Shown here piece by piece: positions 1 through 5,816 of a stretch of DNA of 6,400 bases. The stretch is taken from NCBI GenBank assembly GCA_024399225.1, contig JAKSHV010000064.1, positions 1 to 6,400 on the forward strand, written 5' to 3'. Numbering within the stretch: position 1 is the stretch's first letter; every line of letters starts with the position of its first letter. The notes under the pieces are model-generated. The model had not been told where the DNA came from, did not search any database, and saw nothing but the letters and a program-made list of their open reading frames with translations. The DNA comes from an archaeon. GTDB lineage: Archaea > Thermoplasmatota > Thermoplasmata > Methanomassiliicoccales > Methanomethylophilaceae. The translations under genes and the position numbers were made by a program.

Positions 1-237
1 GTTGAATTCCCTGCACAGGGAGGTGAACTTGTCCGCCCAGATGTCGCCGATGACCTCGTTCACACTTGCATAGAACTTGTAGAGGTTGGAACGGGTCCAG
101 TTGAGGCTCTTGGCGACGGATGTCATGGAGAGCTCGAACGTAGGGTGAAGTGACAGTTCCTTCTCGGCAGCGAGTTTTATCTCGTTCCTGCGGATCAGTT
201 TCTGTTCTTCTGTCACGGCCCGGGTGAATTTCTCCAT
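1..237 (-). CDS. TetR/AcrR-family transcriptional regulator, N-terminal part (cut by window edge)
   Basis: Reading the minus strand from ATG at 237-235 gives 79 uninterrupted codons to the window edge (MEKFTRAVTEEQKLIRRNEI...). The pattern is a TetR N-terminal DNA-binding domain: helix 1 with paired alanines (A23, A24), a hydrophobic F34 before the second helix (SMTSVAKSL, 37-45), then the recognition helix with RSNLYKFY (49-56), matching the family's NLYxxF consensus, followed by a helix beginning near N60. The ligand-binding C-terminal domain lies outside the window, so the effector cannot be guessed. The start is supported by GAGGT at 247-243, five bases from the ATG. Members are usually dimeric one-component repressors of neighbouring genes. 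It lies downstream of and co-directional with the binding-protein gene, but a terminator separates them, so control of the importer is possible but not shown. Confidence 0.82.
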   Translation of the reverse strand, partial: MEKFTRAVTEEQKLIRRNEIKLAAEKELSLHPTFELSMTSVAKSLNWTRSNLYKFYASVNEVIGDIWADKFTSLCREFN

Positions 238-263
238 ATGCGACCTCGATAGCAGGGGTTGTT

Positions 264-288
264 AAAAATAGTGGGGCGGAGCCGCCCC
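264..288 (-). terminator. Intrinsic-type terminator after the binding-protein gene
   Basis: GGGGCG (273-278) and CGCCCC (283-288) form a perfect GC stem around a 4-nt loop, or 7 bp with a 2-nt loop. On the minus strand the stem begins 9 nt past the TAA at 299-297 and is followed by TATTTTT (270-264). This is the form of a hairpin plus T-run terminator, and T-runs alone also promote termination in archaea. It would end the binding-protein transcript before the TetR gene. The ACTATTTTTAAC stretch (273-262) could also serve as a weak TATA box for the TetR gene, whose start lies about 30 bp on. Confidence 0.7.
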
Positions 289-296
289 TAATGGGT

Positions 297-1574
297 TTAT
301 GCTTTGAGGGCCTGGTAGTCTTCCTTGGTGATCAGGAAGTTTCCATCCTTGGTCACATCGTACTTGGCATCATGGAGTGCGGAGAGGAAAGAGTCGACAT
401 ACTCCTGGTGGATCTTGTCTCCGTAGCCTTTCTCGAACTGGTCGGGGTAGAAGACCTCTGCGAGGTATGCCGCCCTGAGGGTGTCGGGGAGGTAGTATCC
501 GACGAACATAAAGTTGTCAGGTACGGAATCGAAGAAGTCGTAGATGCCCGTGAACTGCTCCCAGTAGGTGATCGCACTTGCGGTGTCGTATGCATATTTG
601 GTGACGGTTGTGTATGCAAGGACGTAGTCGGGCGCGACGTTGTTGAGCCACTCCTTGTCCCCGATCGCCCTGGAGGTCTCCGGGACCTCAACAGCGAGAT
701 TTGCACCGGCGAGCTTGATGCATGAGGTGAATCCGGACTCGTTTCCGTAGACATCGCTCTTGGAGACGATCATTGCGGAAACTTTCTTGTCCTCCGCGAC
801 TTTAGAGGTCTTGCTGTCGATTTCCTTCTGCACCTTATCGATGTATCCGACGAATTTCTCCGCTTTCTCCTCGGCACCGCAGAGGAATCCGATCATGAGG
901 GCGGCGGAGATCGAGCTGGTTCCCCTGACATCGAGCCTGATGACGGGGATCTTGGCATCTTCGAAATCCTTTTCGGTGTTCATGGCATAGGTCTCGATGG
1001 TGGTGATGACTGCATCGGCCTTTTTCTCGGCGGGGAGGTTGGAGACCTTGGTGACTCCTACGTTCCACTGATATGCCTTGTTGACCTCCCAGAGTTCGTC
1101 GGCTTTGATTCCTGCGAAAAGGGCAGTGTCCGCCGGCTCTGCAGTTCCGGCGGCTTTGTCTTCGGGTCCGAGGAGCATGACGGACATGGTGGGCTGAGGG
1201 CTTGCGACAACGATGTTTTTGAGAGGGTAGGGGGTCTCGTAGGGTTTCTTGTACATTGCATTGTAGTAGAAGACGGTCTTTGCCTTCTTGTCAATGATGT
1301 CCTGGAGTTTTTCGACATCCTTGTCGTCAAGGGTGCCGTCTGCGTTGACATCTGCAAGTGCGGAGGGTTCTTTGTCTCCGTCGATCATCTGTTTGAGAAG
1401 AGTGAGGTCCTTATCATCGATGACATCGTCATTGTTCACATTCCCATAGATGAGGAGCCTGTCGGTCTCAACGACCTTTTCCTCATCGTCATGGTTGACA
1501 ACGGCATACACACCGAGTCCTGCGATAACAACGACAATCACCGCGACTATTGCGAGTAATTTCGAGTTCATCAT
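297..1574 (-). CDS. Dockerin-containing ABC substrate-binding protein (iron-chelate/corrinoid type)
   Basis: The 425-residue product should be the extracytoplasmic receptor of the importer encoded divergently from it. Residues 4-26 are a strongly hydrophobic helix after K5. No cysteine follows, so it is probably an uncleaved membrane anchor rather than a lipoprotein signal. Residues 44-95 hold two dockerin/EF-hand-like repeats: N45, N47, D49, D53, D56 and D75, N77, D79, D83, D86 occupy the calcium-ligand positions, each followed by a helix (DLTLLKQMI and DVEKLQDII). From about 118 (KNIVVASPQPTMSVMLLG) to the C-terminus the sequence fits the two-lobed PF01497-type fold, including a middle segment (KIPVIRLDVRGTSSISAALMIG) and an aromatic-rich C-lobe (YWEQFTGIYDFF, 337-348). 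That family binds iron-siderophores, heme or cobalamin; no residue seen here decides the ligand. The start is ATGATG at 1574-1569. A TATA box about 25 bp upstream and the absence of a Shine-Dalgarno suggest a leaderless mRNA. Confidence 0.88.
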   Translation of the reverse strand: MMNSKLLAIVAVIVVVIAGLGVYAVVNHDDEEKVVETDRLLIYGNVNNDDVIDDKDLTLLKQMIDGDKEPSALADVNADGTLDDKDVEKLQDIIDKKAKTVFYYNAMYKKPYETPYPLKNIVVASPQPTMSVMLLGPEDKAAGTAEPADTALFAGIKADELWEVNKAYQWNVGVTKVSNLPAEKKADAVITTIETYAMNTEKDFEDAKIPVIRLDVRGTSSISAALMIGFLCGAEEKAEKFVGYIDKVQKEIDSKTSKVAEDKKVSAMIVSKSDVYGNESGFTSCIKLAGANLAVEVPETSRAIGDKEWLNNVAPDYVLAYTTVTKYAYDTASAITYWEQFTGIYDFFDSVPDNFMFVGYYLPDTLRAAYLAEVFYPDQFEKGYGDKIHQEYVDSFLSALHDAKYDVTKDGNFLITKEDYQALKA

Positions 1575-1594
1575 AATTGGATTACTAAGCCAAC

Positions 1595-1604
1595 TATATA
1601 TATT
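1595..1604 (-). promoter_or_regulatory. TATA box for the binding-protein gene
   Basis: On the minus strand this reads AATATATATA. Its centre lies about 25 bp upstream of the ATG at 1574, the usual archaeal distance from TATA centre to transcription start. Transcription would therefore begin at or next to the start codon, giving a leaderless message. This agrees with the lack of any GGAG/GGTG motif between the box and the ATG. Confidence 0.68.
1595..1604 (+). promoter_or_regulatory. Same TATA box read toward the permease operon
   Basis: The box is nearly symmetric (TATATATATT on the plus strand) and is the best TATA element upstream of the operon. It predicts a start near 1622-1627 and a leader of roughly 12-17 nt containing AAGGT (1626-1630), eight bases before the permease ATG at 1639. 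A weaker alternative, TAATTAT at 1611-1617, would place initiation on the ATG itself and make the operon leaderless. The sequence alone does not choose between them. Confidence 0.5.
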
Positions 1605-1638
1605 CTTGCGTAATTATGAAACCCTAAGGTTTAATCAG

Positions 1639-2712
1639 ATGACTGTTGATCAGAACACCTTGAAAACAACATATCTTCGTTCTAATTGGAAAAAAACAGT
1701 CATTATTGTATCAACTTTACTTGTAATCGTACTATTATTCTTTGTTTCTATCTATGTAAATGGTAGAGACATTTCGTTCTTTAACTGTATAGATATCGTT
1801 ATTAGTCACCTAGCGGGGGAGACATATGAGTACAATACGGACCGGTGGTGGGATGATTATATCCTGTGGAAACTCAGCGTCCCTCGTGCAATCCTTGCCA
1901 TAATCGCCGGAGCAGGTCTCGCTGTCGGCGGGGCCGCGATGCAGGGGGTCATGAAGAACCCCCTTGCGGATCCGTACACGACGGGCATCTCCTCGGCGAC
2001 AGTCCTCGGGGTCGCCATCGCCATGGTGATGGGTTATTCCGTCACCGGTCCGGGCCAGTACGGGGTGGTCCTGAACGCTTTCGTATTCGGGCTCATTCCC
2101 GTCGTGGGGATGTTGGCTGTATCCAAGGTCCTGGATTCTTCTCCCGCATCCCTAATCCTTTTCGGGGTGATCATCTCGGCAATGTTCGGTGCCATCAGTA
2201 CACTGGTGATGGTCATGGCGGATGACATGACGTTGCAGAGCGTTTATGCCTGGCAGGTGGGTTCGTTATATGATTCGCACTGGGGTGACCTACCCCTCCC
2301 GTTGACGATTACCGCTGTATGCACGGTATCCATCATGTTCACTTCCGGAAAGATGAACCTGTTGTTGCTAGGTGATGACAGCGCCCACAGCCTGGGATTG
2401 AACGTGGAGAACTACCGTATAATCCTCCTGGCACTCGTTTCCCTGATGACTGCATCCATAGTATGTTTCACAGGGATTCTGGGATTCGTGGGATTGGTGG
2501 TGCCGCACATGGTGCGCATGATCTTCGGAAGCGACAACAGGTTCCTGATTCCCCTTTCAGCCGTGTTCGGATCGTTCGCTCTGATTGCCGCCGATATCGT
2601 CTCCAGGACCGTCATCTATCCTAACGAGCTGCAGGTCGGAGTGGTACTCGCATTCCTTGGGGCCCCCTTGTTCCTGTATGTCATCGTCAGAAACAAAAGG
2701 ACGGTGTGGTGA
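1639..2712 (+). CDS. FecCD/BtuC-family ABC permease, subunit 1
   Basis: This 357-residue polytopic protein is one half of the membrane channel that passes the metal chelate from the binding protein to the cytoplasm. A first membrane helix at about 20-40 is followed by the family core PRAILAIIAGAGLAVGGAAM (82-101) and KNPLADPYTTGISSA (106-120). The cytoplasmic segment LGDDSAHSLGLNV (244-256) and the GFVGLVVPHMVRMIFGSDNR stretch (282-301) are typical coupling-region motifs that contact the ATPase. The length is normal for the family (about 330-360). I start it at ATG 1639: AAGGT lies 8 nt upstream, and the only in-frame ATG further upstream, at 1450, lies inside the opposite-strand binding-protein gene. 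The next gene follows its TGA with no gap. The first 55 or so codons are far more AT-rich than the rest (25-28% GC at 1681-1800 against 68% at 1921-1980). Confidence 0.92.
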   Translation: MTVDQNTLKTTYLRSNWKKTVIIVSTLLVIVLLFFVSIYVNGRDISFFNCIDIVISHLAGETYEYNTDRWWDDYILWKLSVPRAILAIIAGAGLAVGGAAMQGVMKNPLADPYTTGISSATVLGVAIAMVMGYSVTGPGQYGVVLNAFVFGLIPVVGMLAVSKVLDSSPASLILFGVIISAMFGAISTLVMVMADDMTLQSVYAWQVGSLYDSHWGDLPLPLTITAVCTVSIMFTSGKMNLLLLGDDSAHSLGLNVENYRIILLALVSLMTASIVCFTGILGFVGLVVPHMVRMIFGSDNRFLIPLSAVFGSFALIAADIVSRTVIYPNELQVGVVLAFLGAPLFLYVIVRNKRTVW

Positions 2713-3777
2713 ATGGAGCAGGGGGAGTTCAAGAGGTGGTATTATGCAAGGGGGCACAAGTATTCGATCCTGTGCATATTGTCCCTGGTGGTGGCATCCG
2801 TATTGGTGTTGATCAATGTCTCCGTCGGGGAATACCAGATTAGCATATCCGCCTCGTACAACGTAATCTACCAGCACATCATCGGGGGGACCGATTACAC
2901 CTGGAGGGACAATCATGTCGTCTGGGATATGCGCCTCCCGCGTGCCATTGCGGGATTCGGGATCGGTGCCGTACTGGCGGTGAGCGGAGCCGCCATGCAG
3001 AGCTCCCTGAAGAATCCCCTGGCGGATCCGTACACCATAGGTATCTCATCCGGGGCCTCACTCGGAGTCATACTGGCGGCAGTATTCGGATTGTACCTGG
3101 TGCCGTTCATCGATCCGTTCTCCGGACAGGTGGTGAACGCATTCGTGTTCTCCCTCCTGCCAATGGCCATGATCCTCCTGATGTCCTATTCCGGAAAGAG
3201 CACGCCGAGCACGGTCATCCTGATCGGTGTGGCGATAATGTACATCTTCTCGGCGATAACCTCCACGGTGATGCTTATCGCCGAACCAGAGGATTTCGCA
3301 GGAGTATACAAGTGGAACCTGGGAAACATCAGCAACATCGAGTGGGGTAGTCTGTGGATCATCGTTGCGGTCTCAGTACTGCTGACCGTCGTGATGCGGT
3401 ATTTCGCCCCTGTGATGAATATACTGTCCGCCCCCGACAATGTCTGCAGATCGTTCGGTATCGATCCCAAGTTCTACCGCATGGTGGTCCTGGGGATCGC
3501 ATCATTGGCGACTGCAGCCGCCGTCTGCTACACCGGGACGATCGGTTTCGTGGGCCTGATAGTGCCCCACATCGCCAGGATGATGGTCGGTTCCGACAAC
3601 AGACTGCTCATACCAACGTGTGCTGGGGTGGGGGGCATATTCCTCCTGGTGGCGGATTCGATAACGAAGGTGGTGAAATACGGAACGCTCCCTGTAGGAG
3701 TACTGACCTCGTTGATCGGATGTCCGATGTTCATCATCATAATGATCAAGTTCAAACGTCTTAACAAAGGATTCTGA
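2713..3777 (+). CDS. FecCD/BtuC-family ABC permease, subunit 2
   Basis: The 354-residue product is a paralogue of the preceding permease and probably pairs with it in a heterodimeric channel, as FecC/FecD do. A membrane helix at about 17-37 precedes the family core PRAIAGFGIGAVLAVSGAAM (76-95) and KNPLADPYTIGISSG (100-114). The coupling region has APDNVCRSFGID (240-251) and GFVGLIVPHIARMMVGSDNR (278-297), closely matching subunit 1. LPVGVLTSLIGCP (326-338) matches the last-helix region. The ATG directly follows the upstream TGA (2710-2712), which indicates translational coupling; there is no strong separate ribosome site. The N-terminus (EQGEFKRWYYARGHKYS) is polar and basic, consistent with a cytoplasmic N-terminus. 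Codon use is GC-rich throughout, with no AT-rich start like that of subunit 1. Confidence 0.92.
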   Translation: MEQGEFKRWYYARGHKYSILCILSLVVASVLVLINVSVGEYQISISASYNVIYQHIIGGTDYTWRDNHVVWDMRLPRAIAGFGIGAVLAVSGAAMQSSLKNPLADPYTIGISSGASLGVILAAVFGLYLVPFIDPFSGQVVNAFVFSLLPMAMILLMSYSGKSTPSTVILIGVAIMYIFSAITSTVMLIAEPEDFAGVYKWNLGNISNIEWGSLWIIVAVSVLLTVVMRYFAPVMNILSAPDNVCRSFGIDPKFYRMVVLGIASLATAAAVCYTGTIGFVGLIVPHIARMMVGSDNRLLIPTCAGVGGIFLLVADSITKVVKYGTLPVGVLTSLIGCPMFIIIMIKFKRLNKGF

Positions 3778-3787
3778 GGGAAAGGAA

Positions 3788-4492
3788 ATGGATGCACAGC
3801 AATGGGACGATCTTGCAGATATGGTTGATTTCGAACCGGACAAATCCGCGGCCGATATCGCTTACGATTTCCTGAAAGAGAAGGTCGAAGGCAGGGGGTG
3901 GACCCTTTCCGACCTGGGCTGCGGACCGGGTTCGCTGACTGCGAGACTGGGTCCGTTGTTCAACAGGGTGAGGATGATAGATTTCAGCAGGAAGATGCTC
4001 GAAAGGGCGTATTCCGAAGTGACTGGCTACGGGGTGACCAATGTGGAAATCCTGCAGGAGGATATCACGACCTACGTGCCGGATGTGAAAACGGATGTAG
4101 CTCTGGCATGTGCGTGTCCACCCTTCTACAGGGTGTCCGATGCGCCGAAGATGGAGATTTTCGCAACGAAGGCATGCGTCCTTATTATGCCCACCCTGGT
4201 GCAGGACTCCCCTGTGCGCAAAATCCTGAAGGAGATGGGCGTCGATGTGCATCCTTCGATAGATGCCGAACTTGTGGAGGCCGACCGTTCCAGGTGCCAC
4301 CATACGGAATCCGTGCTGTTCTTCGAGACGCGCGAGATGCTGACACCTCTTGTGATGAAGAACCGTTGCATCCGCTACACCGACGGGTCGTCCGAGAGTG
4401 TGAAGCGTCTGGACGAGATCATCTCATCGATGGACGACGATGAAAGGTATTACGACCGCTGGTCGAAGCTTGTATACTGGGAACTGGAGTGA
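3788..4492 (+). CDS. Class I SAM-dependent methyltransferase in the importer operon
   Basis: This soluble 234-residue protein carries the Rossmann-fold methyltransferase signature. Motif I is LSDLGCGPGSLTARLG (40-55), the strand-2 acidic residue that holds the SAM ribose is D65 in VRMIDFSRKMLERA (61-74), and EDITTY (91-96) fits the adenine-contact loop. A strand-4-like segment TDVALACACPPFY (102-114) follows. The C-terminal half has scattered Cys and His (C130, C170, H171, H172, C194) that might bind metal or be incidental. ATG 3788 lies 10 nt after the permease stop, with GGGAAAGG at 3778-3785 as ribosome site. The ATPase gene begins 4 nt after its own stop, so it is a true operon member. 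The substrate is unknown. Position suggests modification of the imported chelate, of a metallophore or of a cofactor, which is inference only. Confidence 0.85.
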   Translation: MDAQQWDDLADMVDFEPDKSAADIAYDFLKEKVEGRGWTLSDLGCGPGSLTARLGPLFNRVRMIDFSRKMLERAYSEVTGYGVTNVEILQEDITTYVPDVKTDVALACACPPFYRVSDAPKMEIFATKACVLIMPTLVQDSPVRKILKEMGVDVHPSIDAELVEADRSRCHHTESVLFFETREMLTPLVMKNRCIRYTDGSSESVKRLDEIISSMDDDERYYDRWSKLVYWELE

Positions 4493-4496
4493 TAGG

Positions 4497-5270
4497 ATGA
4501 AAATCAAGATAGATGGTCTGGAGTTCTCATATCCCAGCGCAAAGGTCCTCGACAATATCTCCCTGAATCTAGAAGGCCCCAAGTTCGTCTCGATCCTGGG
4601 GCCCAACGGCGTCGGAAAGTCGACCCTCATTCATTGTATCAACAAGATCCTCGTCCCCACCGGAGGGAGTGTGTTCCTGGACGGACAGGATGTGAAGGAC
4701 ATATCTATAAAGGAACTGGCGAAGTCGATCGGATATGTCCCGTATTCATCGAACGATACCTTCCCTCTGACCGTGGTGGATACCGTCCTGATGGGGAGAC
4801 ATCCCCACAGCAGTTGGAAATCTATCGACCGCGACCTCGACTCAGTATACCTAGCACTCAAAGAACTCAACATCACGGACCTGGCTACCAGGTCCTTCAA
4901 CGAACTGTCCGCAGGACAGCACCAGAAGGTCATGCTTGCCAGGGGACTCGTGCAGGAACCCAAGGTGCTGCTTCTCGACGAACCCACCTCCAACCTTGAT
5001 GTCAGGCACCAGATTGAGGTGACCAAGATGCTCAGACGTCTTTCGAGGGAGAAGAACATCCTCGTCATCATGATATGCCATGATATCAACATCGCAGTAA
5101 GGTATTCCGATGAAGTGATCATGATGCATGATGGAACGATACATTCTGTAGGAAGTCCGCGTGACATCATCACTTCTGAATCGCTGGAGACGGTTTATGG
5201 CGTGAAAGCGAAGATCATCGAAGAGGGGGGAGCCCCCTATGTGGTGCTCCTTGATTCGCTAGATGGGTGA
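4497..5270 (+). CDS. ABC importer ATP-binding protein (FecE/BtuD type)
   Basis: The 257-residue product is the ATPase that drives the two permeases. Visible motifs are Walker A GPNGVGKST (35-43), signature ELSAGQHQK (136-144), Walker B VLLLDE (157-162) with catalytic E162, D-loop SNLD (165-168) and switch histidine H195 (ICHD). The segment DTFPLTVVDTVLMGRHPH (87-104) is typical of siderophore/B12 importer ATPases. The Q-loop position, normally glutamine in a VPQ-type motif, reads VPYSS with Y83, an unusual change. The C-terminal 60 residues (SVGSPRDIITSESLETVYGV...) match the family's usual tail. I start it at ATG 4497: GGAGTGAT (4486-4493) lies at ideal spacing and overlaps the methyltransferase TGA. 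An in-frame ATG at 4440 is possible but would sit inside the upstream gene and precede the conserved N-terminus. Confidence 0.94.
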   Translation: MKIKIDGLEFSYPSAKVLDNISLNLEGPKFVSILGPNGVGKSTLIHCINKILVPTGGSVFLDGQDVKDISIKELAKSIGYVPYSSNDTFPLTVVDTVLMGRHPHSSWKSIDRDLDSVYLALKELNITDLATRSFNELSAGQHQKVMLARGLVQEPKVLLLDEPTSNLDVRHQIEVTKMLRRLSREKNILVIMICHDINIAVRYSDEVIMMHDGTIHSVGSPRDIITSESLETVYGVKAKIIEEGGAPYVVLLDSLDG

Positions 5271-5509
5271 GTGTCGGGAAAACAGGAACTCCCGTTCTAG
5301 ATCATCTCTGCCTTGTTTCCCAATATGGTGATTCCGGATACCCTGCTGATATGGCATCATCAAGGGGATGCATATGCAGGGAGCAACATGATACCCTTCT
5401 CGGTTTTGCGAAGGCACGCAATAACGTGCTCTACGGACAGCCTGCCGACCTGTCGGCGGACAACCGCAGGAAATGGGTAGAAGCCATCAGGTCGCTCGAA
5501 GAACCGTGA
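5267..5509 (+). CDS. Short ORF after the ATPase gene, hypothetical or a remnant
   Basis: An 80-codon frame opens with GTG at 5267, overlapping the ATPase stop by four bases (GTGA), an arrangement common for coupled genes. I do not recognise the product. The first half is poor in coding character. The second half (GFAKARNNVLYGQPADLS, 46-63, then RRKWVEAIRSL, 67-77) looks like real protein, with a likely amphipathic C-terminal helix. No clear ribosome site precedes the GTG or the internal ATG at 5351. It may therefore be a small real protein, a smaller 52-residue one starting at 5351, or the 3' remnant of an older gene. No signal peptide or membrane helix is visible. It ends 24 nt before the stop of a convergent small gene. 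Confidence 0.4.
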   Translation: MSVGKTGTPVLDHLCLVSQYGDSGYPADMASSRGCICREQHDTLLGFAKARNNVLYGQPADLSADNRRKWVEAIRSLEEP

Positions 5510-5533
5510 TGTTGCAGGAGCAGAGCCCTATCA

Positions 5534-5770
5534 TCATCTGGCAGAACTGCGTGCAAGGGTCTTCAGTATTATGTGCGGACGTCCGTCATCCTCGATGACG
5601 CGGGATCTCACGCCGTCGATCTGCTCCAGGAGGAGGTTTAAGGTGTTCATGTTGCGGACATCGTCGTTGCAGGAGACCTCCCTGTGGACCCTCATCACGA
5701 GGTCGTGGCGTTCCCTGCGGCCGCCCGGAAGGTAGCGGTTCTTGTGTCTGCGGAAACCGAACAGTGCCAT
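5534..5770 (-). CDS. Small basic protein, hypothetical
   Basis: The 78-residue product starts MALFGFRRHKNRYLPGGRRE and has a very basic N-terminus (residues 7-32). A central segment NTLNLLLEQIDGVRSRVIE (42-60) looks like a helix and a strand, and RPHIILKTLAR (64-74) looks like a final strand. I do not recognise a family. Support for a real gene comes from codon use: most third positions are G or C, as in the well-supported neighbours, and a TATA-like box lies upstream. The ATG at 5770 is preceded only by a weak GAGATC. It lies 40 bp downstream of the zinc-ribbon gene on the same strand and could be read from that gene or from its own promoter. The basic N-terminus might bind nucleic acid, but that is speculation. 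Confidence 0.6.
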   Translation of the reverse strand: MALFGFRRHKNRYLPGGRRERHDLVMRVHREVSCNDDVRNMNTLNLLLEQIDGVRSRVIEDDGRPHIILKTLARSSAR

Positions 5771-5787
5771 CTGATCTCTGGATTAAT

Positions 5788-5809
5788 TAACGAGTTCCCA
5801 ACCTCGTTA
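5788..5809. repeat. 7-bp inverted repeat between the two minus-strand genes
   Basis: TAACGAG (5788-5794) and CTCGTTA (5803-5809) are exact reverse complements around an 8-nt spacer. The element lies directly after the zinc-ribbon stop codon and between the TATA-like box and the start of the small basic protein. It could be a weak terminator hairpin, but on the minus strand only ATTAAT follows and there is no strong T-run. It could equally be an operator for the small gene. Confidence 0.4.
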
Positions 5810-5816
5810 TTTAAAT
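5808..5816 (-). promoter_or_regulatory. TATA-like box for the small basic protein
   Basis: The minus strand reads ATTTAAATA, overlapping the zinc-ribbon stop codon. Initiation about 25 bp on would fall near 5787, giving a leader of roughly 17 nt before the ATG at 5770. The call rests on position and AT-richness only. Confidence 0.4.

Larger units (their letters stand above)
1571..1619. repeat. Inverted repeat flanking the divergent promoter
   Basis: TCATAATT at 1571-1578 and its exact reverse complement AATTATGA at 1612-1619 form a perfect 8-bp inverted repeat separated by 33 bp that contain the shared TATA region. The left arm overlaps the ATGATG start of the binding-protein gene. It could be a pair of operator half-sites controlling both directions. 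The arms are AT-rich and the region is AT-rich, so chance is a real alternative. Confidence 0.4.

Noticed and set aside
1616..1627. Tiny leader ORF ATG AAA CCC TAA before permease 1
   Set aside because: The predicted transcription start from the TATA box is near 1622-1627, so the ATG would not be in the mRNA; a four-codon frame is also easily met by chance.
1450..1638. Upstream in-frame extension of permease 1 (start at ATG 1450)
   Set aside because: It would overlap the opposite-strand receptor gene and its promoter, has no family match, and the ATG at 1639 has a ribosome-site-like AAGGT at good spacing and gives a normal family length.
1965..3045. Shared 14-base match (GCGGATCCGTACAC) in both permease genes as a DNA repeat
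   Set aside because: It encodes the same conserved ADPYT motif in two paralogues, so protein homology explains it.
4440..4496. Longer ATPase reading from ATG 4440
   Set aside because: The extra 19 residues lie inside the methyltransferase gene and have no counterpart in the family; GGAGTGAT clearly serves the ATG at 4497.
5275..5304. CGGGA ... TCCCG repeat just after the ATPase stop as a terminator
   Set aside because: The stem is only 5 bp with a 10-nt loop, and no T-run follows on the plus strand.
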